Below are positions 26,093 to 34,420 of a stretch of DNA of 64,000 nucleotides, piece after piece. This stretch comes from CAMDPA01 sp964574325 (lineage in GTDB: Bacteria > Pseudomonadota > Alphaproteobacteria > Rhizobiales > Hyphomicrobiaceae): contig CAZNMY010000014.1 of NCBI GenBank assembly GCA_964574325.1, forward strand, positions 21,101 to 85,100, written 5' to 3'. Both the position numbers and the translations under genes were made by a program. Position 1 is the stretch's first letter. The number at the start of each line of letters is the position of its first letter. The notes beneath the pieces were generated by a model. The model made no database searches and was not told the DNA's origin. It saw only the letters and a list, made by a program, of their open reading frames with translations.

Positions 26093-26458
26093 CTATCGAT
26101 GGGTGTCGAGTTCGAGGTCCTTTACGTGCTCGGACTGCCGCAGGAGATCCTCTACCGCGACGACGATCTCGTGATCCGGTGTCGCTTTCGATCCCAGGGT
26201 TACGTGGGCATCGCCCATGGGTTCTTCGTCGTCGTTGATCGAGCAAGAGCAGTTGAACTTCGAATTTCCCTTCGAGACGCTGAAATCCCAGCCGTGATCC
26301 TCGGGCCAGATTTCGGAGGTCTCGAAGCCGCGCGCTCGTATTGCCTGCGAAAGCCACGTCGCCAGCGCGTGACCCGCTATTTCATTGACATTCTGGGCTT
26401 TGATCTCGGGCTGATCCTTGAACGCCGGTGTGGCGAACGAAAAGTGCACGTAGCTCAT
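26093..26458 (-). CDS. Conserved-looking hypothetical protein
   Basis: The product is about 121 residues, starting MSYVHFSFATPAFKDQPEIK, with a distinctive WPEDHGWDFSVSKGNSKFNC segment and a run of acidic residues (INDDEEP). It looks like a small soluble cytoplasmic protein; no signal peptide is seen. I do not recognise the family. Starts at 26467 or further upstream are possible and no good ribosome site distinguishes them. It sits between the solute-binding and hydrolase genes in the same orientation, so co-transcription is likely. Confidence 0.55.
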   Translation of the reverse strand: MSYVHFSFATPAFKDQPEIKAQNVNEIAGHALATWLSQAIRARGFETSEIWPEDHGWDFSVSKGNSKFNCSCSINDDEEPMGDAHVTLGSKATPDHEIVVAVEDLLRQSEHVKDLELDTHR

Positions 26459-26506
26459 GGCGGGCATCCATATCGAGGAAGCAGATCTTGTCATGGAAAC
26501 GATAGT

Positions 26507-26533
26507 GGGGTCGAACCGCTGTGGTCCGACCCC
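26507..26533. repeat. 27-bp palindromic element, copy D (degenerate)
   Basis: The copy reads GGGGTCGAACCGC then TGTGGTCCGACCCC, with several changes from the other five copies but the same length and outer arms. It lies between two minus-strand genes. Confidence 0.7.
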
Positions 26534-26568
26534 ATACCAGCACATGTCGCGCGGTCTGTGGAGTGAGT

Positions 26569-27447
26569 CTACTCGGCGGCGATCGGGGCGCTGATCGAGC
26601 CTTCGTAGCTGCACGAGCCGAGGCCGTCCTCGAAGATCTTGCGCTCGTCGATCCACTTGAAGGTCTCGTCGAACGTCTCCTTGGTATAGGGCTCGAACAC
26701 GATGCGCTCGCCCGGGCCCCAACGGCGCACGTCCATGCGGGCGTGGAAGCGCTCGGGAAACTCGTTCAGGTAATACTTGTTGTAGAGGTCGGGGCGCAGA
26801 TCGATGTCGCGCTGCGCGCGCTGCAGCGCCTTCATGTACTTCTTCACGTCGTCCGGATCCGGCTCGCCGTTGATGAACGTCGCGATCATGAAGGTGGTGT
26901 CGATCACCTTCCGGAAGCCGAGCTGCTCGGCGAGATAGTAGGGGCCGGAGAACAACGCGCAGGCCGGCACCTCGCCGTCGATCAGTTTTTCCATCCGTCC
27001 GAACAGGAGGCCGTCGGCGAAGCTCAAGTTGATCTTGTCGGCCGGCATGTACTGCTCGAGCGCCTGGATCGTGGAGTAGTGGCTGCCCGACTGGTAGCCC
27101 ACCGAGATCGGCACGCCGGCGAGATCCTCGGGCTTCTTCACGGGGCTGTCGGCGGGCACGAAAATGCCGGCAGGCGAGACGGAGTAGCACCCGGCGTAGA
27201 GCTTGCCGTGGCCCTTGGAGCCGGCGACCGCGACCGTCCAGTGGCAGGCGCACGAGATGTCCGACTTGCGGCCCGCCTCGAGCGACTGGAACGCGCCGAC
27301 CTTGTTCGCGGTCTGGTGGATCTGGCCACCGGTCGCCTGGACCAGCTCGCGGAACTCGTAGTCGAGCCCTTCGGCTTCGAAGTAGCCCTTCTCCTTCGCC
27401 ACCCACTCGTGCAGGCGGAAATGGGGCTCGATGATGAACTTGGACAT
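26569..27447 (-). CDS. NMT1/SsuA-like ABC transporter substrate-binding protein
   Basis: This 292-residue protein has the NMT1/THI5-type binding fold: WVAKEKGYFEAEGLDYEFRE near the start, then AGVPISVGYQSGSHYSTIQA, SFADGLLFGRMEKLIDGEV and a C-terminal FEDGLGSCSYEG. No signal peptide precedes the mature-like N-terminus (MSKFIIEPHFRLHEW), so it is probably cytoplasmic or exported atypically. No ABC permease or ATPase is adjacent. Some members of this fold are enzymes or regulators rather than transport proteins. GAGGAGAAG lies upstream of the chosen ATG. Confidence 0.75.
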   Translation of the reverse strand: MSKFIIEPHFRLHEWVAKEKGYFEAEGLDYEFRELVQATGGQIHQTANKVGAFQSLEAGRKSDISCACHWTVAVAGSKGHGKLYAGCYSVSPAGIFVPADSPVKKPEDLAGVPISVGYQSGSHYSTIQALEQYMPADKINLSFADGLLFGRMEKLIDGEVPACALFSGPYYLAEQLGFRKVIDTTFMIATFINGEPDPDDVKKYMKALQRAQRDIDLRPDLYNKYYLNEFPERFHARMDVRRWGPGERIVFEPYTKETFDETFKWIDERKIFEDGLGSCSYEGSISAPIAAE

Positions 27448-27463
27448 GGGGCTTCTCCTCTCG

Positions 27464-27564
27464 TGAGTGGCGAATGGTGAGTGGCGAATGGCCAATGGCG
27501 TTGGATGAGCGGCGAAGCGAGCTGGCCCCATTCGCGATTGGCCATTCGCTATTCGCTATTCGCC
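27464..27564. repeat. Inverted and tandem GCGAATGG-type repeats
   Basis: GTGAGTGGCGAATG is tandemly duplicated at 27464 and 27478. GCGAATGGCCAAT at 27484-27496 has an exact inverse at 27537-27549, followed by repeated ATTCGCT units. The element fills the gap between two minus-strand genes and could form a strong hairpin in the transcript. Confidence 0.7.
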
Positions 27565-27565
27565 T

Positions 27566-28231
27566 CTATTCTGCCGCTTGCGGCTTCTGCTTCTTATCTT
27601 TCTTTGCCCAATATGTGGGATCTGCTTTCGATTTCTGCAGGTCGTTCCAGGTCTCGAAACCGGGCGCCATGGAGCCGTCGGTACCGGCCAGGATCTGGTG
27701 GTGCTCGATGTTGAGCGTGCGCAGCCAACGCTGTTGGCCCATGGTGACCGAAACGAAGTAGCCGATCTCGACCAGCTCGGCTTCGTTGAAGTGCTTCTTC
27801 AGGCGCGCCCAGAATGCGTCGTCGGTATCGAGGTCCCAGGTGATCGCTTCGGCGTAGGCGAGGGCTGCCTTCTGGCGCTCGTCGTAGCGCGTCGACTTCT
27901 CGAAATTGAGCAGGTCCTTGTAGTCCTCCTCGACGACACCCTTCGTGCGCGCCTTGATCGAACGCTGATTGCCGCAGAACTCGCACTTCACCGAATGCGA
28001 GACGTAGATGCGGCACAGCTCCTTGATCGAATGGTCGGCGACGCCCTGGTGGAACACGTCACGCCAGGTGTTGGCGAACGACCAGAACACGGCCGGCACG
28101 TGCGCGCGCACTGCCTGGCTTTCCGGGCGTGGGGTTCCTTCGCGGGCGCAGCGGTCGAGTTCGTCGAGCATCGCCTTGTCGGTGATGTCCTTCGGTTGGA
28201 CGTAGCTGATGCGTGGCGGGGTCTTCTGCAT
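27566..28231 (-). CDS. Carboxymuconolactone decarboxylase-family (AhpD-like) protein
   Basis: This 221-residue all-helical protein has the AhpD/CMD core. The central helix carries ELCRIYVSHSVKCEFCGNQR with a CxxC pair, followed by DERQKAALAYAEAITWDLDT and ELVEIGYFVSVTMGQQRWL. CxxC-containing members are peroxidase-like reductases; others decarboxylate 4-carboxymuconolactone. The presence of CEFC favours redox chemistry, while the catabolic neighbours favour decarboxylation. It lies 45 bases downstream of the GntR regulator gene in the same orientation. Confidence 0.85.
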   Translation of the reverse strand: MQKTPPRISYVQPKDITDKAMLDELDRCAREGTPRPESQAVRAHVPAVFWSFANTWRDVFHQGVADHSIKELCRIYVSHSVKCEFCGNQRSIKARTKGVVEEDYKDLLNFEKSTRYDERQKAALAYAEAITWDLDTDDAFWARLKKHFNEAELVEIGYFVSVTMGQQRWLRTLNIEHHQILAGTDGSMAPGFETWNDLQKSKADPTYWAKKDKKQKPQAAE

Positions 28232-28276
28232 GAGTGTCCGTATCCTTTTTGCGTTTCGAATTCGAATTGGGTTCCG

Positions 28277-29110
28277 TTACCAGCAGCCGCAGGGGGGCTG
28301 AATTTCACCGGCGCGGTCGCCGACAATTCTGCTGCGGATGATGCTCATGTGCCCGTCCATCACGCGGCGGGCACCCTCGGGATCGCCCTGGGCGATGCAT
28401 TGGACGAGTTCTCTGTGAACGCCCAGAACGCGCTGTGCGACGTCCGAAGGGAAAGTCTTCTCTCGCAGCGACAAGGCGACTCGATCGAGGGAAATCAGCT
28501 GGACGACGAGCACGCGGTTTCGTGAGGCTTCGGCCAAGGCGAAATGGAAGGCGCGGGACAACGCTGCGTACTGGCTTCTGTCGTCAATGGCCCGCTGGGC
28601 TCGATCGACGAGGCCACCGAGGCGCACCACATCGCCGGGCGTCGCATTTCTGGCGGCGAGTTCGGCGGCCATGCACTCGATGGCGCGTTGGGCGTCGATC
28701 ACTTCGCCGGGGCCGACGCCGGTCAGGTCGAGCTGGATCGCGAGGGCTTCGGCGAACAGTTGGGGATTGCCCTTGGCGATGCGTGCGCCGCCGCCTTTGC
28801 CCATGCGGATCTCGACGATCCCCAAGGCTTCGAGCGTGCGGAAGGCATCGCGGGCGACGATACGGCTCACGTCATAGCGTGCGGCGAGATCTTTTTCGGT
28901 TCCCAGTATGTCACCCGGCTTCAGGCGGCGCTCGGTCAATGCCTGCCGGACGTCGGCGATAATCGTGGAGGACAGCGAGGCGGCGCGGCCCGACAGCAAC
29001 GGCGATCTCGACACGCCGGGCGGGCCGAGGTCGGCCGGCAGGTGCGCGAGTTCGAAGTCGGTGGAGGTCTTGGTGCGGTTCCGCATCATTCGCCTGGAGG
29101 AAGCGTCCAT
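28277..29110 (-). CDS. GntR-family (FadR/FCD) transcriptional regulator
   Basis: This 277-residue regulator has an N-terminal winged helix (DVRQALTERRLKPGDILGTE, then LAARYDVSRIVARDAFRTLE and LGIVEIRMGKGGGARIA) and a C-terminal FCD effector domain (EVIDAQRAIECMAAELAARN to FHFALAEASRNRVL). FCD regulators usually sense organic acids and repress catabolic operons. It heads the minus-strand run of catabolic genes at 23.8-28.2 kb and is likely their regulator. A 13-bp palindrome at 29137 upstream of its start is a candidate operator. Start codons at 29089 or 29086 are possible alternatives. Confidence 0.88.
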   Translation of the reverse strand: MDASSRRMMRNRTKTSTDFELAHLPADLGPPGVSRSPLLSGRAASLSSTIIADVRQALTERRLKPGDILGTEKDLAARYDVSRIVARDAFRTLEALGIVEIRMGKGGGARIAKGNPQLFAEALAIQLDLTGVGPGEVIDAQRAIECMAAELAARNATPGDVVRLGGLVDRAQRAIDDRSQYAALSRAFHFALAEASRNRVLVVQLISLDRVALSLREKTFPSDVAQRVLGVHRELVQCIAQGDPEGARRVMDGHMSIIRSRIVGDRAGEIQPPCGCW

Positions 29111-29136
29111 GGACGTCGCATGTCGATTTGGTACTA

Positions 29137-29149
29137 AAGATGCTATCTT
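29137..29149. promoter_or_regulatory. Candidate GntR operator palindrome
   Basis: AAGAT, three bases and ATCTT form a short palindrome in the divergent region between the GntR gene and the cytochrome c gene, inside an AT-rich segment (TTTGGTACTAAAGATGCTAT). The position suits autoregulation. The assignment is inference. Confidence 0.4.
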
Positions 29150-29317
29150 TTGAGGTGAAGAGTCGTCAACCGGAAAATTCGCAGCGGCAAATTTCGCAGA
29201 AGGGGCGACGTTCGACGAAGAGGCGATCGAGCCTGCCGAGGGGCACCGTGATCCTGGTCAATGGATCGGGCCGGCCTGCGGGCCAGTATGGCCAAATCGA
29301 CGTCGAAGGAGACCGTG

Positions 29318-29686
29318 ATGGGACGAATGCGAACGAACTCGGTGGTTCTGGCCATGGCTATGGCGGGCGCATTCGCGTCGGCGCTGATGTCCGCTTCGTA
29401 CGTCACGCCCGCGCACGCACAAGGCGGCAGCAATGCGCGAGGTGAGAAGATCGCTCAGGAGAAGTGCTCTAAGTGCCATGCGGTCGGGAAGACGGATGCG
29501 AGCCCTGATCGCAAGGCGCCGCCATTCCGGGACATCGGAAAGAACTTCCCGCTCGAGCATCTCGCGGAGGCTCTGGCCGAAGGTATCGTGACGGGTGACA
29601 ACAACATGCCGGAATTCAAGTTCGGGCCGCGCGATATCGATGCGATCCTCGACTACATCGCGGAGATGTCGAGCGGCAGCCGCTAA
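29318..29686 (+). CDS. Small c-type cytochrome
   Basis: This 122-residue exported protein has a signal peptide (SVVLAMAMAGAFASALMSAS, cleavage after AHA near residue 35) and one haem motif, CSKCH, near residue 49. A likely Met ligand lies in NNMPEFKFGP. It is a class I monohaem cytochrome. It lies 74 bases upstream of a CoxL-type molybdenum hydroxylase subunit and could accept its electrons, since no FeS or FAD subunit is adjacent. GAAGGAGACC precedes the ATG. Confidence 0.88.
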   Translation: MGRMRTNSVVLAMAMAGAFASALMSASYVTPAHAQGGSNARGEKIAQEKCSKCHAVGKTDASPDRKAPPFRDIGKNFPLEHLAEALAEGIVTGDNNMPEFKFGPRDIDAILDYIAEMSSGSR

Positions 29687-29760
29687 GGTCATGGCTTTCA
29701 GACCGCCCGATACCTCTCTAAGGTGACGCTCCAGGTTTTGGCGGCAGGAGAGCGAGCGAG

Positions 29761-32031
29761 ATGCGAAACGACGACCCGCGTGCAGTGGAGCGGGTAGAGG
29801 ATCTTCGGTTCCTACGCGGGCGGGGAACATTCGTCGACGATCTGCCGGCCGCCGGTCTTTCGCACGCCGTGTTCGTGCGGTCGCAGATCGCGCATGGGAT
29901 CATCCGCGGCATCGACGTAGCGGAAGCACGGGCGTTGCCGGGCGTTCATGCGGTGCTCGGAGCCGCGGATTTCGGTGAGGCCATTCCCGTTCTGCCGTTG
30001 CGGCTCGCGCCGATCGCGGGCGTCGAACGGTTCCTGCAGCCGCCGATCGCGCGGGACAAGGTCCGCTACGTCGGCGAGGTGCTGGCGATCGTGCTGGCGG
30101 AGAGCCGGGCCGTAGCAGAAGACGCGGCGGATCTCGTGGTGCCGGACATCGATGCGCTGCCGGCGATCGTCGATACGGCCGGCGCCGAGCGCGGCGAGGT
30201 GATCCTGCACGAGCATGTGCTCGAGAACGGCAAGGGCACCAACATCGCGACGCGCTACACGGTGGGGAAGGGCGATGTCGCTGCCGCGTTTGCTTCTGCC
30301 GACTACGTGCGAAAGGAGACGTTCCATTCGCACCGGATGACGGCGTCGCCGCTGGAGACGCGCGGGCTCGTTGCGCGCTGGGAAAACGGCGGGCGTCTGA
30401 CGCTCCAGGGGACGGCGAAGGTTCCGCATACCGCGCGGAAGTTTCTCGCCAAGATGCTGGACGTGCCGGTCGATGCGATCGAGATGATCGAGCTCGACAA
30501 CGGCGGCGGGTTCGGTGTGCGGGGCGAATTGCATCCCGAGGACTTCCTCGTTCCAGCCGCGGCGCGTGTGGCGGGGCGGCCGGTGAAGTGGATCGAGGAC
30601 CGGCGCGAGCATCTGATGAGCGCCAACCACAGCCGGGAGATCGATTGCGAGGTCGAGATCGCGTGCCGGCGCGACGGCACCATGCTCGGGCTACGTTCGA
30701 AGATGCGGGCGAACATGGGGGCGTACATCCGCCCCAACGGCGGTGTCGTTCCAGCGAAGGCTGCGCAGTTCCTGCTCGGGCCGTACCGGATCGAGAACGC
30801 CGAGATCGAGGTCGCGTTTGCGCTGTCGAACAAGACGCCGATGGGGACGTTCCGCGGACCCGGCCGCTTCGAGACGGGCTTTTTTCGTGAGCGGATCATC
30901 GATATCGCGGCTCACGAACTCGGGATCGATCCCGCGGATATGCGGCGGCGTAATCTCGTGACGCTCGCGGAGATGCCATACGTGCTCGGCAAGCTCGTGC
31001 CCTACGAGGGCGAGGCGGTGTTCGACACGGGCGATTTTCCGGCCGCGTTCGAGCGAGCTGTCGACGAGATCGGGTACGAGAAAATGAAGGAGCGCAATGG
31101 GCGCTTGATCGACGGCCGATACCACGGGGTCGCAGTTACCGCCTGCGTCGAGAACAGCGGGCCGGGGCCACGCGAGAATGCGCGGATGCGGCTGACGGAC
31201 AAGGGCATCATCGAGATCCACATCGGCTCGTCGAGCATGGGGCAGGGGCTCGAGACGATCTTTTCGCAGATCGCCGGCGATGCGTTGGGCCTGCCGATCG
31301 AGGCGTTCGAGGTGTTCCACGGATCGACGGCGCATCTGGCCGAGGGCATGGGAACCTACGCCAGCCGCGCGGTCGTGATGGGCGGCAGTACGGTGCTGGT
31401 GACGGCGAAAAAGCTCGAGGCGGAATTGCTGGGGTTCGCATCCGAGATCGGCGTCAATTCGACGGAGCTTTCGCCGGAGGTGCTCGTTCATCTCGCGGGC
31501 GAAGCGGCGGCACGCGGTCGCAAGCTCGACGTCGAAGGCGCGTTCGAGAATTCGACGCCGACCTATTCGTCCGGTGCGCACGCGGCATATGTCGCGGTCG
31601 ATCCGAAGACGGGGCACGTCGAGGTGCTCGACTACGTCGCGGTGGAGGATGTCGGCCGCGCTATCAATCCGGCGCTGGTGCACGGTCAGGCGATCGGCGG
31701 GCTCGTGCAGGGGTTGGGTGGCGCGTTCCTCGATCATCTGGTCTACGACGCGGAAGGCCAGCTTCTCACTGCGTCGTTCGCGGACTACCTGCTGCCGACG
31801 GCGAGCGATTTTCCAAACGTACGCGCGGTGACGCTCGAGGATCATCCTTCGCCGTCCAATCCGCTCGGTGCGAAAGGGGCCGGCGAAGGACCGATCGTGA
31901 ATGTGGCCGGCACGATCGGCAATGCGATCGCGGTTGCGTTGCGGCCGCTCGGCGTTCGCATCGTCGAAATGCCGTTCTCGCCGCAGCGCGTGTTCGCGGC
32001 GATCGCTGAGGCTGAGCCGTCAGGTGGCTGA
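29761..32031 (+). CDS. Xanthine dehydrogenase-family molybdopterin-binding (CoxL-like) subunit
   Basis: This 756-residue protein is a large subunit of the molybdenum hydroxylase family. The N-terminal domain begins RVEDLRFLRGRGTFVDDL. The Moco-binding domain includes NGGGFGVRGELHPEDF, TPMGTFRGPGRFETGF and GSSSMGQGLETIFSQIA. The catalytic glutamate lies in GAKGAGEGPIVNVAGT near residue 710. It lacks the AYxCSFR loop of true CO dehydrogenase, so another N-heterocycle or aldehyde substrate is likelier. The usual FeS (CoxS) and FAD (CoxM) subunits are absent nearby; a cytochrome c gene precedes it. Confidence 0.9.
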   Translation: MRNDDPRAVERVEDLRFLRGRGTFVDDLPAAGLSHAVFVRSQIAHGIIRGIDVAEARALPGVHAVLGAADFGEAIPVLPLRLAPIAGVERFLQPPIARDKVRYVGEVLAIVLAESRAVAEDAADLVVPDIDALPAIVDTAGAERGEVILHEHVLENGKGTNIATRYTVGKGDVAAAFASADYVRKETFHSHRMTASPLETRGLVARWENGGRLTLQGTAKVPHTARKFLAKMLDVPVDAIEMIELDNGGGFGVRGELHPEDFLVPAAARVAGRPVKWIEDRREHLMSANHSREIDCEVEIACRRDGTMLGLRSKMRANMGAYIRPNGGVVPAKAAQFLLGPYRIENAEIEVAFALSNKTPMGTFRGPGRFETGFFRERIIDIAAHELGIDPADMRRRNLVTLAEMPYVLGKLVPYEGEAVFDTGDFPAAFERAVDEIGYEKMKERNGRLIDGRYHGVAVTACVENSGPGPRENARMRLTDKGIIEIHIGSSSMGQGLETIFSQIAGDALGLPIEAFEVFHGSTAHLAEGMGTYASRAVVMGGSTVLVTAKKLEAELLGFASEIGVNSTELSPEVLVHLAGEAAARGRKLDVEGAFENSTPTYSSGAHAAYVAVDPKTGHVEVLDYVAVEDVGRAINPALVHGQAIGGLVQGLGGAFLDHLVYDAEGQLLTASFADYLLPTASDFPNVRAVTLEDHPSPSNPLGAKGAGEGPIVNVAGTIGNAIAVALRPLGVRIVEMPFSPQRVFAAIAEAEPSGG

Positions 32032-32562
32032 TGCGCTGAGCCCGTTCCTCATTTCGAGGCGCCTGATCCACCAGATGACGGGCATGGCGAGGGCGACCAT
32101 GATCGCCTTGCCGACGATCTGGCCCGGCAGCAGCGCCAGAGAGCCGAAGGCCAGCCACAGGAATACAGCGCCGTCGATGGCGAGGCCGACGAGGCTCGAC
32201 AGAGCGACCGCGAGCATCAGGCGGCGTTCGGCGAGCGGCGTGTAAACGGCGGTGTCGGCGAGCTCCGACAGCAGGAACGCTGTGGCCGAGGCGACGACGA
32301 GGGCTGGCGGGGCGACCAGCGCCGAGATCGCCGCGCCGGCCAGGATCGCGCCGACGACCCAGCCGATGCCGAGCCAGCGCTGGACGAGATCGCGCAGCAC
32401 GAGAGCGAGGCCGATCAACAACACGCCCGACGGGGCCATAAGCCCGAAACCGACGGGAATGATGCAAGGGCCGTCGGGTATGCAGCGCACGCCGACGTTG
32501 CCGATCAGCCAGTTGGCAGCGGGGATGCAGGCCAGGAAAGCCACGAGGACGGCGTAGGGCAA
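32020..32562 (-). CDS. VUT-family (DUF165) putative queuosine-precursor transporter
   Basis: This 180-residue membrane protein has five to six hydrophobic helices (LVAFLACIPAANWLI, GVLLIGLALVLRDLVQRWLG, WVVGAILAGAAISALVA and others) with the VUT signature GLALVLRDLVQRWLG and SELADTAVYTPLAERR. Members such as YhhQ import queuosine precursors. Its 3' end overlaps the end of the convergent molybdenum-subunit gene by 12 bases. Confidence 0.85.
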   Translation of the reverse strand: MPYAVLVAFLACIPAANWLIGNVGVRCIPDGPCIIPVGFGLMAPSGVLLIGLALVLRDLVQRWLGIGWVVGAILAGAAISALVAPPALVVASATAFLLSELADTAVYTPLAERRLMLAVALSSLVGLAIDGAVFLWLAFGSLALLPGQIVGKAIMVALAMPVIWWIRRLEMRNGLSASAT

Positions 32563-33328
32563 GGGGCAGGTCTCGGATTGTCTAGGGTTTCACGGGGAAA
32601 TTGGCATGTCTGAGCCACGGCAGTAGCGAATGGCAGCAGGGATGTCCATCGGGCGGAATGGCATCAGGGAAAGGGATGATGTGACTATCCCGACATCTCC
32701 GCAGCACCTTCACCCAGATGCGTTCCCGGAAGCCGAGCGGAGTAAGGCGATCCTCCGGCATCTTCACCTTCTCGAAGTGTTGCTGGCTCTCGCTGTTCGC
32801 TCAGCGGGGGAAGCGACAGATCGATGGTGCCGTGTCGAAGGCGTTCGGCGAAGTGCAGGTGTCGAATTTACAGCGCCGCCGTCATGGTCCGACTTGGTCG
32901 GACCATCCACGTCACCGATGGGAAGTGCAGTGAGCCATAGTCGTGTCGTGGGCGGTCCGCCTTCGCGGACCGTGACGGCTTGCAGGGAAGATCGGTTGTG
33001 AACCATCTAGGGGGAAGCCAGCTCTGGGAGCGGTCGGACTTGCCGAACGGCCTCGGCTGGGGATGCCCGAAGGGTAGAGCCAGATACAGGCTCGCACACT
33101 GGCTCGCACTCTGGCCCGCATACTGGTCCGCAGCGGAAACATCGGGCCGATCGAGAGGGATCAAGGGAAAGGGATCAGGGAAAAAGCGGGAACATCATTC
33201 CGCGGGGCAGGGTCCCAGAGCTGGGGGCTGGGAACGGCAGGCGGGCACCTGCAGGTGGCGCGGGTAAGGGGCGGCGCTATACTTGTCCTGAAGCATCCTC
33301 AAAGCTGTCCAATGAAGGCCCGGATACG
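32563..33328. other. Gene-poor accessory stretch
   Basis: No supportable gene is found in these 766 bases. Short frames on both strands lack family features. A tandem repeat lies at 33089 and the segment 33130-33270 is purine-rich. The stretch may be the relic of a lost gene or mobile element. Confidence 0.45.
33089..33132. repeat. 12-bp tandem repeat, about 3.5 units
   Basis: Units GGCTCGCACACT, GGCTCGCACTCT, GGCCCGCATACT and a partial GGTCCGCA follow head to tail. This is too few and too short for CRISPR; no function is evident. Confidence 0.7.
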
Positions 33329-34354
33329 ATGACCATCGACGCTCATGCGCACTATATGCCGCCGGCCCTGCTCGATATGCTGGAAGGCGAGGCGCGGCAG
33401 CTCGGCGTGTCGTTCGTGAAGGACATGCCGGCGTGCACGTGTGCGCTGCATTTCGACTATGGGCTGAAGCTGCGTCCGTTTCCGGGAAAGCTCATCGAGC
33501 CGGTGGCGGCGCGGCTGACGGGCATGGACCGGCAACGGGTCGAGCGGCAGGTTCTGTCGGCGTGGGCGGATGCATTCGGCTACGGGCTGCCGAAGGAGAA
33601 GTCGGTCGGGTGGCATCGGCGGCTCAATGAGGCCATGGCGGCGCTGGTCGCCGAAGCGCCCGACCGGTTCTCGTTCCTGGCGTCGGTGCCGCTTCCTCAC
33701 GCAGCGGAGGCGGCCGAGGAGCTTCGCTATGCGATGGAGCAGTTGGGCGCGGTCGGTGCCGTGCTGTGCACCAACGTCGAGGACGTGAACCTCGGCGATC
33801 TTCCACTCGATGAGTTCTGGGCAGCGGCGACGGCGCTGGACGCCGGCGTGCTGCTGCATCCGGCCGCTCCGGGGCAGAGCGTTGCACGCGCGGTTCGATA
33901 CGGGCTGATGCAGATCGCGCAATACACCTACGATTCCACGCTGTGCATCGGCTCGCTGATTTTCTGCGGTGTGCTCGACCGGTTTCCGGCACTGCGCCTG
34001 CTGACCTGTCACGGTGGCGGCGGCTACCCTTATCTGTCGGGGCGGTTCGACATCATGCACGCGCGGACGGATCGCAAGGCGATGGGCAACGTCGCGATGC
34101 AGCCGCCGTCACACTATCTCGGGCGAATGTACTACGACACGATCGTGCATTCGCCGTCGATCCTGCGCTTTCTCGCCGACGAGGTGGGCGTCGAGCGGGT
34201 TGTGCTGGGGACGGACTACTCGTTTCCGCCGGCCGACGAAGATCCGCTCGACGTGCTGCGGCGGGCGCGGTTCTTGCCTGCGGAATTGGCGCTGATTACG
34301 GATGGCAATCCGCGGCGGTTGTTCCCGCAGTTGCAGGGGAAGCGCGAGGGGTGA
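33329..34354 (+). CDS. ACMSD-like amidohydrolase/decarboxylase
   Basis: This 341-residue TIM-barrel protein of the amidohydrolase_2 group begins MTIDAHAHYMPPALLDML (HxH metal motif). It continues with VLLHPAAPGQ, LLTCHGGGGYPYLSGRFD (metal His) and VVLGTDYSFPPADEDPLDVL (metal Asp). This set is typical of 2-amino-3-carboxymuconate-6-semialdehyde decarboxylase and related 5-carboxyvanillate or gamma-resorcylate decarboxylases, which use Zn or Mn. An aromatic or muconate acid is the likely substrate. Confidence 0.86.
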   Translation: MTIDAHAHYMPPALLDMLEGEARQLGVSFVKDMPACTCALHFDYGLKLRPFPGKLIEPVAARLTGMDRQRVERQVLSAWADAFGYGLPKEKSVGWHRRLNEAMAALVAEAPDRFSFLASVPLPHAAEAAEELRYAMEQLGAVGAVLCTNVEDVNLGDLPLDEFWAAATALDAGVLLHPAAPGQSVARAVRYGLMQIAQYTYDSTLCIGSLIFCGVLDRFPALRLLTCHGGGGYPYLSGRFDIMHARTDRKAMGNVAMQPPSHYLGRMYYDTIVHSPSILRFLADEVGVERVVLGTDYSFPPADEDPLDVLRRARFLPAELALITDGNPRRLFPQLQGKREG

Positions 34355-34376
34355 GCGGGCGACGGTGCTTGATGCC

Positions 34377-34420
34377 GTCGGGCTACGCGGCGCGAAACAC
34401 GCCGATAACCCGACCTACGC
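34377..34420. terminator. Imperfect palindrome between convergent genes
   Basis: GTCGGGCTACGCGGCG at 34377 pairs with CGCCGATAACCCGAC at 34400 with one bulge, and the element ends in CCTACG like the repeats at 5 kb. Its position between convergent genes suits bidirectional termination. The right arm runs into the stop codon of the minus-strand YqgE gene. Confidence 0.5.

Noticed and set aside
32582..32767. 61-residue minus-strand frame in the gene-poor region
   Set aside because: Very short, no family pattern and no neighbours in the same operon.
33089..33136. Tandem repeat as a possible CRISPR array
   Set aside because: Units are only 12 bases, contiguous without spacers and fewer than four; no cas genes are present.
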